A stretch of DNA of 64,000 nucleotides from Parelaphostrongylus tenuis (taxonomy: Eukaryota > Nematoda > Chromadorea > Rhabditida > Metastrongylidae): positions 186,001-250,000 of the forward strand of contig JAHQIW010002017.1 in NCBI GenBank assembly GCA_019055375.1, given 5' to 3'. The position numbers and the translations under genes were made by a program. Shown piece by piece: positions 11,286 through 23,516 of the stretch (positions are counted from its first letter, which is position 1; the number at the start of each line of letters is the position of its first letter). The notes beneath the pieces are model-generated. The model did not search any database, was not told where the DNA came from, and was given only the letters and a program-made list of their open reading frames with translations.

Positions 11286-11978
11286 TCTAGAGTACCTCCA
11301 AGCATTGCGTTAGGAGCACCTCTTTTATGAAATAAATACGAGATCAAAAACACTGAACCTACTAAACTTTTCCATATTTCGATTTGATGCGCATTTTAAA
11401 AGTGTTTTAATTTGGAGAGGGCTGTTTTCTGTTATACGGCGACATATGAAGAAACTACCACTTTTGTTGGAGTAAGGATTTCCATTTCATTTTTAATAAT
11501 GATCTGAAAGCTCAAATCTCTGACTACTGCGCTACATGGCCGTTTATTCAAAAACGCATTCATAAAACTGTAGGAGATAGAAAACGTTAGTGTTTCACAG
11601 ACGCACATTTCTCGCAGGACAGAGCTCTTTCCACAGCTCATAAGTTACCATTCAGTAGGCAAATCCAGTACAGTGCTTATTTTTTATTTTCTGTTGTGTA
11701 GCAGAGGAAACAAGATTAAGTCCATATATGTAAACATTTGTTTCCTATTGGTGTGAGGGCTGGATGTCTGGTGGCCGTAAATTCCATACGGCGCTCCACA
11801 ACCGATCGATCGGCCGCGCTGAGGCGACTCACATGTGGAATACAAATTCTGTTATTCAATTGAGGAATTTTTCTTCGCTTGAAAGAAGCTCCGTATAGTA
11901 ACTTAGAAAGAAAGTTCTGGGGCACTTTCGTAAACATGAGTTAACTCCCATGCATATCTTGGGAATAATACGGTTTTA
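11286..11978. other. No gene recognised
   Basis: Two short minus-strand frames (11641-11432 and 11937-11716) show no known motif or consistent splice sites. Confidence 0.4.
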
Positions 11979-12487
11979 GGTGGGATGTCCCCACTGAAGG
12001 CCTAGATATTATTCGTCTATAGTTTTGACTTTGCCACAGGACTCCACCATGTCCAACTCTACAATTGCAGTTCGTGTCCTATTGAGTCATTATTGGACAA
12101 AAGGGTCTTTCACAGCGAGCTGCAGTCGACGTGAAGTTAACAAACTTAAAAGGGAAGGCACAACAAGTAAATCTGTTGCTGGACGGTGGTTTCAAAGCTA
12201 ATGTCGCAGATGACGAATTCGAAGACAAGCCTCGCTCAAGACGTCCAGCAAAGTTGAATGACGCAGATTTTATTGTTGTTTTGAAGTATGAACCGTCGTC
12301 AAGTGCTCGTGAGTTGGCAACTGAGCTTGTATCAGATGTCGACCAGATCCGAAGCTTGGTGAGCCGATGGCGGAAAATCGTAGAAAACGATGGCTCATAA
12401 TTTTAAGAATAGTTATTTTTGTTTCAGTTCGGAAATCATGCATAAATTTCTTAATTTTTACAAGTGCCCGATAATTTTCTTCCCGTA
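11979..12487 (+). mobile_element. Internally deleted mariner, family B, copy 1
   Basis: The element follows a TA at 11977-11978 and starts GGTGGGATGTCCCCACTGAA. A translation start at about 12048 (MSNSTIAV) opens a mariner-like N-terminus in changing frames. The longest frame (12131-12400) carries FEDKPRSRRPAKLNDADF, the linker after the helix-turn-helix. It then skips the catalytic core and resumes at DQIRSLVSRWRKIVENDGS, the mariner C-terminus. Copy 2 at 55868-56357 shares the 5' end and C-terminus. The right end near 12487 is set by that comparison only. Confidence 0.75.
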
Positions 12488-12699
12488 AACGGATGACTTC
12501 GATGCTACAAGATTTTTTTTCTGCACGTTCATATGCTTTTTCGTGTTTCTAGCGAAGTGATATTAAAAGCGGCATGGTCGATGTAAAACTAAATTTTATT
12601 CTGAAAGTTACGGCGCTATAAAGTGGTGAAGAAAAATAAGGTAAAAGACACGCGGCCGAAAAAAACCAATTTTATTTTGTTGTTACAGTACCCCACCAA

Positions 12700-12850
12700 G
12701 CTTGTCAAAGGTTGGTGGCTGATAGCTATTAGAGGGAGATACTGAAGAAAGAGTGGTGGGCAAATGGTGGCCTCGGTGATGAAGTGGTAACACGAGCCCT
12801 TCGTTTGCTCAAAAACGCAGGTCAACTCCCGTCTAAGGTCGAGCTTTTGC
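12700..12850 (+). mobile_element. SINE-C, copy 1
   Basis: This contains GAGTGGTGGGCAAATGGTGG, a box A-like TGATGAAGTGGTAACACGAG, and a weak box B (GGTCAACTCCCGTC) followed by AGGTCGAGCTTTTGCTAACA and CTCAATTCTC. The same blocks occur in better shape at 35500-35625 and inverted at 35355-35213. Confidence 0.55.
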
Positions 12851-13756
12851 TAACACTCAATTCTCTTAGTTATAAAAAGGGCTTTTAAAAAAAAAGACTC
12901 GAATGATAATTAACTTATGAATAGTTCTTGTCCATCGAATAGATCGTCTCTTCATTTGCTTCAGGTAACAGAAAAAAATTTCCCTTCTAACACAATAAAG
13001 TCGTAGCAGTGGAGCGTTTTCGTTTTACTAATTATTCATTTTTGTTTTCCGTAAGTAGTCAAATGTTGGCTTGTAAAATCTTGCATATATATTTCACGCG
13101 ATGTTATAAAGGATTTTTACTAGAAGAAAATGAATGCTGCAGCTGAAAACATTGATGAATATATCACTTTTCAGATGGTGGGCGATAAAGGTAGATGTTC
13201 TCTCAGATGTATTTCCGTTATGTCAACATCTAACTGATAAGGAATCACTGCAAACTCTTCAGCCTTATCACTAATTGGGTGGCTTAAACGAATTTCATTT
13301 TATTGGTTCTCGAACCTGTCGCATGCAATTTTTCGCGCTGCAATGTGACCATGTATGCTCAGTGAGTTAATAAATTATTATTGGTTGAAGTGTTACCCCT
13401 TCTTGCAACACATATTTGCTCTTGGAGCGCACTTACGTTTCTTCCATCTCCAACTTGTGGGGAGTCACACAGCTTTAGTTCAGCCGGCTGGGACTTCCTT
13501 AGTGAAAAAGATCCGTGAAATGACTTAACGTGTGAACGAAATACAAGGCCTCCATTTCAAACGGCACAGTCTGGAAGCAGAAGTAGAACTACGGTGCCAC
13601 TCTTTTCACATACTGTATTTAACGCTTGTGGGATACATCGCACTGGATACGTATTAGTGTTTTTGAACAACGGTTTAGAAATGATGTGATGAAGCTATGA
13701 CTTTGCTTTGCTATACCAAATAAGATTTATCATATCTATATATTTCCTTATTTCCT
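12851..13756. other. No gene recognised
   Basis: No coding exon, RNA gene or assignable repeat was seen. Confidence 0.4.
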
Positions 13757-14178
13757 TTTATCGAACGCGCAGTCGAAAGGTCGATGCTAGGAGTATCTCG
13801 TATTTCGCAAATGAGACAAAGGATCCGAACTTCCGACCTACGTCAACGATCGAAAATCAGAGACGCCGTTCTACACGCCAGGATATCGAAAATAAGGTGG
13901 GCCGGACACGTGATGCGCTTCAACGACAACCGATGGACGAGAGCCGTTACCGACTGGATTCCTCGGGACGTCAAGCGCTCTAAAGGAAGACCACTGACCC
14001 GTTGGTCCGATTTCTTCACGAAAGCGATGGAAGAAAGATATGATGCTCAGCGAATTCCTAGAGCAAGGAGGACCCACTGGGCTTCTCTTGCACGCGATAG
14101 GGAAAAATGGAAGAGTTGCTGGTACGCGCTCGAGTCACTCGACGATCAACGGGACGACAGGTGATACAGGTGATATAT
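13757..14178 (+). mobile_element. 3' end of LINE, copy 2
   Basis: An open frame at 13784-14164 (126 residues, starting MLGVSRISQMRQRIRTSDLR) carries the LINE C-terminal region: KIRWAGHVMRFNDNRWTRAV, TDWIPRDVKRSKGRP and a final RTHWASLARDREKWKSCW. This is the most intact copy in the window, with no frameshift in this part. It lacks the RT catalytic domain and is 5' truncated. The 3' end is GACAGGTGATACAGGTGATA, a short tandem tail. Confidence 0.85.
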
Positions 14179-17088
14179 TTCCTTCAACTAAACTCAAGTC
14201 TGATTTCGTTCACGTGAAATTTCAAATTTTAAGATTTTTTGAGTTAACATAAGATTCTATGGCGAGGTTTGAAAATAGGCGATTGGAGCAATGTCTACAT
14301 ATTCATTACCAACCGTAAGCCATCGACTGAAAAAACATTGATGATAACACAATATTGCGGGCTATCACCAAAATGTCCTCTCCATCCCTACTATAAAGTA
14401 TGATTCAGTACAGGACGTATGGCTCTGATAACAAGGGCGAAACCTCTGAAACGTGCGTAGGCCACTTACTTATCAAGCCCGAAATGGTTCAGAAATTTTT
14501 GCAGACTATAATATTCTTGATTTCTGAAAGCTGTGATCAACTCAGTGTCAGCTTTTTGCTAATTTTTGCAGAAAATTTCTCATATGACAAGTATTGCGAC
14601 TTTTATGACTTGAATATTTAATTTGGGCCTTTATATAATCATTACAGATTATTATTATAAAGCGTGCTATATAGTTAATTGTTAACAAGAAACAATCTTC
14701 AGTGTGGCAAATATCATTAATGTTCGTAAAGTGTGAAAATCATTTATTGCTTTGTAAGAAGGAAGCTGCAAACATATTCTTCGTCCTCATAAAAACAAGT
14801 GCATAGACCAATCTAAAGTTCGCTGGCTTGGTCAGTGAACTTGAGAGAGAAACAGGTTTGAGTCGTCATCAGTGAACACCTTTAATGATTTTACGGATCG
14901 GCGAAGAGTGATGATAAAGGAAATGACTATGGAAAATATTCTGAACTGGCTTCTCTCCAGTACAACCCAACAGGTTGAACTTCTCCGCGCCACTAGAATC
15001 TTTAGTGGTGCTCCCTCACTGCCTCCGATTTCTCCAAATCATAGATGTTCGCGTGGCTGTCCGTGTATGACACAAGCTTCCATAATTTGCTTTACGGTAT
15101 AGGCGGTGACTTTGGGATAGAATGGAATAATGGGCGGCACGAAAGGATTGCTTGTTATTATGCCTAGTCCAAGACAGTACCTTACTTGATAGTCTACGCG
15201 GAAAAGGGGTATCATCCATTCACTTGGATTCTAAAATGTTTCCTTATACGTGGCATACTTAGTGGAACAGTGAGAGAGAGCAATGATGTGTAAGTTGTTT
15301 TGCCTACAATATCAAAATCCAAGTTTCTTGGTCTTTCTGTTAAAATAACGATGAAAAGGGATTAACCTAATCTGTTGCCGTTTTAATAGCGCTAAGATCA
15401 GCTGGGACATTAACCCTCATTGTGCTGGATAAACTTTGTTATATGTTAATCAATACTTGCTAAAATAAAATTCTGAGTTACCAAGGCAACATTTGCGGCT
15501 TGCAAACGAACCGGGTGTCGGACACTGAAAGTTAGGTTTACTTAGGCGAGGATTCGATTCATAGATAGTGCATTGAAAAGCAATCTGCTATAATTGCACT
15601 TCAGGGATTAATAAGAAAGCCATGATTAGATTGCATATAATGAAACGCAACGAAACTACGGTAACGGTGAATGAAAACGAAAATTAAATAAACGATATTT
15701 TGATTAATCAGTATATGTGACAACTACGCAAGTGGTTTTTTCTTTCATAGATCGACATAACTGTGCATATTTATGACTTAAAATCTGCAAAGTTAGTTCT
15801 ATTAATTGGCACAAGAGCGCAAGAGTCGTATTCAATGCCTTAGACGCTCAGAAAGATTAGTGACGAGGCATGCTAATCAAAAGATTTGTTTTAACGTCAC
15901 GACTTTTCTCTCCATTTTCCATTGGATAATGGCCTGTTCGCAAATCATTGCCAAATTTCGAATTTTCAAACTCGCATGCTGATCTACTCTAATCACCGAA
16001 ACAAAAGCCCTTGATTTTTGAACATTCTGGTCAAGAGGGAACAGATTTGGGTATATCGTTTGCATATGATTATAGACCGACTGAGAAAGCAATAAAGCTT
16101 TTGAAGGCAGTCAAATTTCGGCCTGATTTCTGAAACACTTCTCGCACATAAAGTTGTCGAGCTATCTAAAAGAGGCAAAAAGCTTGTCGAGTCTAGAAAC
16201 TCAACTTACTCATTGGCCGTAATCATTCCACCCTGATTGAAAATCAATCAAATCGGCGAGATACTAGCAAACGGTCATCATGACTCGGTATTGATAAAAT
16301 TTCTGTTCTGTGAGGTGTTATCGCCATATATCCAGACCCAATCAGTAGACTGATCCTGGCAGGTCATCACAAAGGAACTGAGTTTCGAGGGCATCAAAAG
16401 GTCAAAAACGGATCGTTGTGATTGGTAAAGAAGCATTGATGATCTCAGAACGACGATTGCTTTGCTTGCGCTTCAGTTCTTCATCATCTATTTGTCAAAA
16501 TTCTTCGGCTCCCTAACTATTTTCAAATGTCTTGAAATAGAGGAGATGATAACACGGAATCCTTCTGCAAGTTCTGAAACACTTGTGCATGTATTTATTT
16601 ACATCAATAATTCAATTTATCACCACCTTCTAGGTCGAGTCCATCATAGAAAAATTTTTTGAAACAACTTACGCTCATTAGCGCTGCCTAGAGGATCATT
16701 ATCCCATTAAAGTTTTGAGCGTTTGGCCTTGCGATATCAAACACTTGGATTTTTATATGAAATGAAACTTATACGAGTAAAATGTAGTTACAAATCAGCC
16801 ATTGATTTGCGAACCCCTAACAACAGTGTCACAAAAATAGATGCAGGGATTTATGAGATTTCATTGCAACTACAAGAACTTGCTTGCTAAGCAGTATGTG
16901 ATTTCGTCGTTATGAACTTAGGAAAAAAATTTTCATAAAAGCACTACCAACATTTCTATTTGATTTTTTATTTTTACAGCCTGCCGTCAAAATTTGCTGT
17001 ACACACCCCAGCACTACTTGCGCTCGATTGTTTTCCGCGCGTTATCCAAGATCTTCGAAAATTCGTGTGTTGGAAAAAATTTGAGGTG
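14179..17088. other. No gene recognised
   Basis: I find no supported exon or repeat except a weak hammerhead-like stretch at 14418-14464 (see findings). Short frames at 14872-15102 and 16178-15877 have no recognisable domains. Confidence 0.4.
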
Positions 17089-17440
17089 GACTCAATAAAA
17101 CACTCGAAATAAAGGTATAATATGATGAAAATACCAGCCAAAGAGTAATCGAGTGTACAACACCCTGTGTTAGGTGAAAATTTCACTTGACATAGAGTGT
17201 TAAACGTTCGTCTTCGATACCTCTCTGGGAAGAGCGGGCTCCCGAGAGAACTGACTAATAAAAAGATCGAAATACAACGGGTCCTGCCCGATTGAAGGAG
17301 TGTGTAAGGGCGAAACACATGTATCATGCTGTACAAGAGCCCTACTAGACCACCTGACATGTTGGCTTAAACAATAACGAAAGGATCTATTGAAATTTGA
17401 GCGTGGTCTTAATAAAACAAAATAATGGTATAATATGATT
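17089..17440 (+). mobile_element. Hammerhead repeat copy C with duplicated ends
   Basis: The order is: start block with CACTCGAAATAAAGGTATAA (17101), AAATACCAGCCAAAGAG, a body with TTTCACTTGAC, the hammerhead region (17286-17329), then the tail ACATGTTGGC, AAATTTGAGCGTGG, CTTAATAAAACA and GGTATAATATGAT (17427). GGTATAATATGAT also occurs at 17114, so the two ends repeat with a 313 bp spacing. In the hammerhead region GAAA, GUAUC and the 5' stem I strand GCCCGA survive, but CUGANGA has become UUGAAGGA. The minus-strand open frame 17360-16974 is a by-product of this repeat. Confidence 0.75.
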
Positions 17441-20400
17441 TCGTGTGTTCTTTTGACTTGTGCTTGAGAAAATTATCTTCTTTATGAAGGTCGTATAATG
17501 CAGGTTTACAAGTTTGTCTTTGAAATCTTGGTCCTATTCAGATTAAAGCGCTACCAAAGAGTTCGTTAATTGATTGCAAGCAAGTGCTAAGGATGGTGGC
17601 CCAGGCAGCGCGTTGTTTATCATTATCATTCTGATCCACCGCGTCATTAACCACTACATTACCGCGCCTCCCACCACTCGTAGCCCAAACAAATGGTGAA
17701 GCTTATTTCTGTCAATTTTCGATGACATAATATTCTTTGTGGCACATGGTTCACAGTGAAATAAGGTTCCTGCAATAACGCCTTTTGAAGTTGAGGGATG
17801 CTTCAATATCCCACATATTTTATACTTCACTTCATAGAAACTTTCGTTAAAGGAGCTTGAAAAGTCTTCGAATGTGAACCATAGGGTATTCCAATGTGTA
17901 GTAAGTGCATAGGCGCATTAGGAAGTCTTCTATTGAGGTCATTATACTCAACAACGAGGAAAGGTGTGGCTGCCCTTTGGCAGCCGACGGCGACCACCAA
18001 TCCTCGTCACTTACTTTGCCTCATGTTTCCTTGGCGCCTCATGGCGACGAATGTGAGAAAAAACTGAACCGAGCAGGCCACTATGCACGGTATTCATGCT
18101 ATAACAGATTCTCTAGGCAGTTTTGAAACTTAAATTTGGTGCTGTAAAAAACTATGACGACCTGCAGGCGATTTGAGGAATAATTTTCTGAGTGCTAACA
18201 AGGAAAACCACAGAAGAGATTCTCTCCTCTGACCCAACATCACTAATAGTGTAGTGATTCATGCACTTTTTGAAATGGATTTGTTTACCCCATTCGTGAT
18301 CCATAGAAGTTTCGATTTCGAGTGTGCATTCGGTTATCACGTGAGCGTTTCCGTTGGATCGAATTGAACACCCTAGAATCTATGGATGATGTTGTAGGGT
18401 TCTCAAGTTCCTTTGAGCATTGTGCGAATCCTGAGCGTATCTGGACCTCGAATAAGTGAAAAGCCTACTAGCTTCCTTAACCGCTGCTTGGTTTGTGATG
18501 ATCGAAATCGCTACTGTTGCTTGAGCTTTCCTATTTTCTTATCTGACCCTTCATCAAATTTATCGTGCAAGTCCCAGCACTTTTTGAAATTAGTTCGCTT
18601 TCTCGCATTTACTCCCACATAGGTGTTCACATTTCACTTGTTGTTTCGACTCCTGCTTAGGGAATTCGTCCTTGATAAGAAAATCGTGAACGCTGATCAA
18701 GTAGATTCTCTTTGCAACCTTGAAAATAACCGAGATAATTTGAAAGTAAGAATGAAATTAAAAAATGAGGAAGTATTGAGGCTTGGGACAGTCGAGCTGA
18801 CGAGAGACTCAATAGGTGAAATGATATTTTGTATGCGATTTCTTTTGCAAGATGAAACATGTGCTTTGGTATTGTTATGCAATAGATTAATCCGTTCTGA
18901 TTGAGAATTACTGTCGTACATTGCATTTTTGCATTATACTAAACTTCGTGATTCCACCTCTTCAGTATCATCTCGTAATAATCGCAACCTTTTCAAGCTG
19001 TTGCAAAGAAAGTTTTGGTTATGTCAATTTCGTTTCTAATTTCTCGAAATGACGATCTTCAAATAGATTTTCTTTACTATAAACTTGTTTTTGTGGAAAT
19101 GTGTGTTTCAAGGGGAGTGTAACGCAATGGTTAGATTCTTATATTTTTTTACATTATTAATAGTTATTTTATTTGTTAATATTATTTAATATTATTATTT
19201 GTATTCTACAGGGGTTGGAACCCCTGAAGTACACAGGCATTCGATCACTGATTCGAACCTGCGGACAGTGGTCACTAAGTGCCCATTTCCTACGCGCTTT
19301 AATAAGGGCCAGATTTGGAGCATAAAAGCACTCTATTAAACATCGGCAGGTCATCACAAGGCACTAGTAGTCCAGGTACCATTCAGTCACATCTAGCGAT
19401 GCTTGATGCAGATGAAGGCATGGTGCTTCTCTCATAGATTCACCAATGCCTAACGCTTAATTTTTTAAGCGTAAGAGTTCAGTGAGACATAATAGACATC
19501 CGGGATCCACATTATAAATGTCGTTGCTTTGGGCTATACTTCTTATATAGGCTCGTTCAATGGAAGATTATAATAAGTCTTTTCTTGTACACATCTACTT
19601 CGCTGCTTTTGGACTATGAATGGACATGGGCCATCTTTGTGAGATTGAAGGATGCGATAAAGTGTAGCTTTCCTCGAGGCTTATAGTGGACGTCAAAGCC
19701 AATCTTCCTTCAGTGACTAGAACAATAAGACTCAACAAGCACAACTGAATGAAATGATAAGGGATTAAGGTTCTGGTGGGAATCAATCCCTGCGGGATTC
19801 GCCATGCATTCGCCTTCGCTGAGCAATCAAAATAGGGAAACACTCTTACTTCCGTGCAGACAAGAGGTTTTCGAGGGTTTTACGCGCCGTGGTCTTTTCT
19901 TTTTTGTGGGACATAGCAACTTCTCCACAATTCCGGTTATATATCTGTGTCCCACACCGGCTAGTAAAATCGAAACGCTTCGAGAGTTTTAGGCGCTGAT
20001 GTTATACGTTTCTGTGCAGAGATGTAGCTTGTGTTTCAATATCTTCGCCATATCTGTGCAACGGAAATACCAAACCAAAGAGAAACGTCACCAAAGATTC
20101 CACGCAAGGTCAGAAAGTGATGTACACCCGCACTTCCTGTTATCACATTGGTCATCAAGTGAATGATAGAGCCGTGCTTTGACGAGTCTCTGCTAAATTC
20201 ACTGCAGTGTCAAAGCAAAAGCAAGGATTTACCATTTAGGGCACTTCAGGCATTAAATTCCATTGGTTTCACGAGATTTAGACTACTTCTTTTATTTCAG
20301 TATCACTAGAGATGTTTTTTACGACTGCCTAAGGTCCTTTTCACAGGCGATTCTTGCAAGACATCAAACATGAGTGTACAGTTTCCTATTCTTGATAGGT

Positions 20401-21029
20401 TGTTTAATCAACGAATGATCACTTCGACTTATCAAGAACAGCGATTTTTCCTTGCTGATTGCGCAATATGCTTGAATTATCGCAAATGCAGTTATTCAGG
20501 AAGCCAACCATTATCAGCATTTATCGCAGATACTGTTTTCTCTTAGGTCAGGGCTCCTACAAAATTCTAAAGAAATTTTTTTAGTACAGTTCAAGAAGAA
20601 TTCCATGAAGAATACTGATGGCATTCATAAGAGTGCTTGTATTTCCGCTTTCATAGCATTAGTGTAATGTAATAATAACTATAAAAGTTGAACTCGCGTT
20701 CCGTGCTTAGCGTAGGCGATTAATACCATTATTCTAACTTTTATTTAGTGCCTCTTCCTTCGGCAGGACATAATGTGAAATGCAACCGCAAAAGTGTTTA
20801 TACGAGCAAAACTAAGGACCTCAGTTGGATTATGAACCTTTGATCACCTTTACCAAGGGTTCACGTGCTATTCACTGCACCGCCGAGACCTTCAATTTGT
20901 CTTTCTCTTAGATATTTAAACCCTATCGCTGCATTGGTAACTTGGTTTCTGTGCTTGGTATCAATGTTCATCTCAGGCTTGTTTGAGAAACTGCGAATTT
21001 TATGAAATGAATCCGAACACATAAAAATC
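17441..21029. other. No gene recognised; scattered repeat scraps
   Basis: A perfect hairpin (CAGGGGTT GG AACCCCTG) lies at 19211-19228. Next to it, on the minus strand, is a box B-like GGTTCGAATC (19260-19250), probably a decayed tRNA-derived repeat. A SINE-A 3' end lies at 19760-19816 on the minus strand (CCCGCAGGGATTGATTCC). The open frame at 18623-18904 looks spurious: it has frames on both strands and no motif. Confidence 0.4.
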
Positions 21030-21600
21030 ACCTGTATCACCTGTCGCTCCGTTGATCGTCGAGTGACTCGAGCGGGTACCAGCAACTCTTCCATTTTTCC
21101 CTATCGCGTGCAAGAGTAGCCCAGTGGGTCCTCCTCGCTCTAGGGATTTCGCTGAGCATCATATCTTTCTTCTATAGCTTTCGTTAAGAAATCGGAGCAA
21201 CGGGTAATGCCCCGGTTACGTCTATCTAAGTCGTGAAATCAACATGATGAACGACCTAGCTCCAGAGTTGGGAACGAGCGGCTTGGGGAAGCGTTTAAGA
21301 GCATCGAAGATGTAGTGAAGTGGACAAAGAATATCCGACTCCGTGCCCATCTTTTCGACTAGATGATTTACGCTGCCCTAACGTATGCAACAGAAACCTG
21401 GTCGCTACGTAAGCAGGATGATAGATAACCTGGCGTTATTGAACGCGTAATCGAAAGGTCGATGCTAAGAGTGTCCCGTATCTCGCAAATAAAACAAAAG
21501 ATCCGATGTTCCAACCTACGTCAGCGTATGAAGATCGAAGACGCCGTTCTACACGCCAGGATATCGAAAATAGGTGGAGACCACCGACCCGTTGGTCCAG
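21030..21600. mobile_element. Rearranged LINE, copy 3 (inverted junction)
   Basis: The first part (about 21030-21205) is the LINE 3' end on the minus strand, from the CACCTGTATCACCTGTCG tail inward. It joins at AGCAACGGGTAATGCCCCGG to a plus-strand segment of the same element. This begins YLSREINMMNDLAPELGTSG and runs through SIEDVVKWTKNIRL, MLRVSRISQIKQKIR and RDAVLHARISKI-like sequence to about 21600. Stops and frameshifts are present. The same join occurs at 55500, so the two are copies of one rearranged element rather than independent inversions. Confidence 0.75.
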
Positions 21601-21774
21601 CATATAAAAATGGAGATGAATCCCAATTTTTTTTCATTCTATAAAGGTAAAATTCTGCCTCTCGGAAGCTTGAGGGAGGTCTTCCTATTCCATTTCTCTT
21701 TTGATGTTCGTATTTGAACTACCAAAATTTCACAAATCCAAACTTAGCCTGATTGCAACGTCAGAGAAAATGAT

Positions 21775-21900
21775 GAAAAAGTAAGGTTCTGCCCGGCTGA
21801 TGAGTCTGTAAGGACGAAACACGTATCTCGGACTGTACAAGAGTCCTTACCAGTCCACATGACATGTTGGCTCAAATAATAATGAAAGGATCTATTGAAA
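21775..21900 (+). mobile_element. Hammerhead repeat copy D
   Basis: This copy holds only the hammerhead and the proximal tail (CACATGACATGTTGGCTCAA, then ATGAAAGGATCTATTGAAA). The family body is missing upstream. The tail stops before the GAGCGTGG block. Confidence 0.75.
21781..21850 (+). ncRNA. Hammerhead ribozyme, type I, copy D (near-intact)
   Basis: The core CUGAUGA (21797-21803) is perfect. Stem II is GUC/GAC (21804-21806 with 21813-21815) closing the loop UGUAAG, and GAAA follows (21816-21819). Stem I pairs GCCCGG (21791-21796) with UCGGAC (21828-21833) with one mismatch and one wobble. A perfect outer helix GUAAGG/CCUUAC (21781-21786, 21845-21850) encloses an internal loop. The weak point is stem III: two bases of the palindrome seen in copy F are missing (ACACGUAUC), so cleavage is doubtful. 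Confidence 0.65.
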
Positions 21901-22109
21901 ACATTATGTTGCACATGAACTGGAAGGTGGGTGAACCTTTGAAAAGTGATCATTCCAGCGCGTAGTTCTACATGTACTTCTGAACCTTGAATAAACAACG
22001 ATAAAATGGTGATGTTGATACCTTTCTCTCTACTTTTTTCTGGAACCCTTCTCAAAACAATATATAATCTGAACAAAAAAAAAGGAATAAAACATTGCAC
22101 GCTGGGTGA

Positions 22110-22300
22110 TTTTATCACTTTACGGACAGTGTAAATGACTCAGCGTCAATTCCTTCCTATGTAGGAGTATGTCCCTGCAAGGAGCTGACAGAACCAGAAG
22201 GCATGGTGCTAGTAATGGGACCGAAAGGCTGAAACATCCGTCTAGTACTATGTAAGCGTCATAATGGACCTCATGAAAGGTTTGAAATATATTAACCGAT
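22110..22300 (+). mobile_element. Hammerhead repeat copy H (variant subfamily)
   Basis: This shares the family body (TTACGGACAGTGTAAATGA, CAGCGTC, CCTATGTAGGAG, GTCCCTGCAAGG) and the tail GGACCTCATGAAAGGTTTGA with copies G and I. Its hammerhead region (22206-22248) has a stem I of its own, GUGCUA/UAGUAC, and a GAAA followed by CAUCCGUC. The CUGANGA part has decayed to UAAUGGGA. Confidence 0.6.
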
Positions 22301-22914
22301 GTTCATTTCAAGCTATTTGTAGGTCAAAAAAAAGCCATATTTCCAGGTCATGTTTACTACGACGTCTAATCACTCCAAGGACAAATATTAGTGTAAGTGC
22401 ATCGAGAACCGATCAGCAATACATCAAGTTTTATTGCCGCTGCCACTCAAATAACAATCCTATTGGAGTTGGTGTTAATCTTGAGTATTTCGTAAATAGT
22501 GAGTCATATTTTTGAATTGCTTGAAGTAATTTCCATACTCCCTGCGACCTATGCTGCGAAGATTGCCTCGACCTATCGCCCCATTCGTAGCAATTAACCC
22601 GTTTTAGAACGGCGTATACCTGTGCGGATACACGACTGCTTGAAGGCCGTTCCGCTAAACGGAATTTCTTTTCTCAACAATTTTTGGAAGTCATTCGAAA
22701 ACTCAAATCTCATTGATTTTAATGATATACCAAATTTCTAAGAAGCGCTCCTCATTGCGTTGTAGGAGTTACTTTCACTGTATGTCTTATTTTTCAAAAA
22801 CGGTGAGTTAAATCTAACTGATTATTTTACGATTTAAAATTATTTAGATGTTTTTTCCCTTCTTTTCTCCTTTCTTCATCTCTTTTCCTTCTTTTGATGT
22901 AAGTCAGTCAAACT
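22301..22914. other. No gene recognised
   Basis: A short open frame at 22264-22515 starts inside the hammerhead repeat and shows no domain. A T/C-rich stretch lies at 22850-22895. Confidence 0.35.
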
Positions 22915-23050
22915 CTTTCAGGTGAGGCTCCGAGGAAGGCAAGACTGCCGAAACGACAGCCACGGATACGATCTCTATTGTACTACTTTGTGCAGAATAA
23001 ACTAGCATCAGAAACCTTATGTGTGCCGAAGCAAAGAAAATCACGAAATT
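22915..23050 (+). repeat. Repeat with hammerhead-like motif, copy 1
   Basis: GGCTCCGAGGAAGGC, AAGACTGCCGAAACG and CAGCC (22926-22961) are followed by ACGATCTCTATTGTACTACT and a tail with AGAATAAAC and AAAATCACGAAATT. The same order occurs at 41925-42056. GGCU and AGCC can pair as a short stem I, and GGC/GCC as stem II before GAAAC. One core base differs (CCGAGGA), and an extra A lies before stem II. Confidence 0.5.
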
Positions 23051-23516
23051 TTTTCTCAAGCTATGTTTTATACTCGGCTACTTCATTTGCTTGGTTGGGG
23101 TCGTCGTATGGCTTTTCGCTAAACTTTTCCTAGTCGTTTGATAGCTTAGATTTTGACGATTAGTAAGAATAGTGGTTGAGAAGATAGTTATAGAACGTTC
23201 AAGGAGCTGAAAGAAGATTACATTGCACATCCGAAGTAGGTAGCTTATCGACCAAACTTCGCATAGGAATTATTGAAGTATATGAGTGAAGTTTATGGTT
23301 GCAGGCAAGTCAACGCTGCAGAAAGATAGAATATCACGAAGGAATCTTTGTAAAGGTATTTTAGAGAAAAAGATTGACTAAGTGTAAGAAGAACCCCAAT
23401 GTTTCCATGACAAAAACACATTTTGCAAGAGGAAACTCATTAATTATTATTGAACCTTTTCTTCTTATTGAGTCTTATCATAAGTTCTGACACTAGGGCA
23501 ATAAACAGTAAGTCTG

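Noticed and set aside
16974..17360. 128-residue open frame on the minus strand
   Set aside because: It is the antisense of hammerhead repeat copy C plus flank, with no protein motif.
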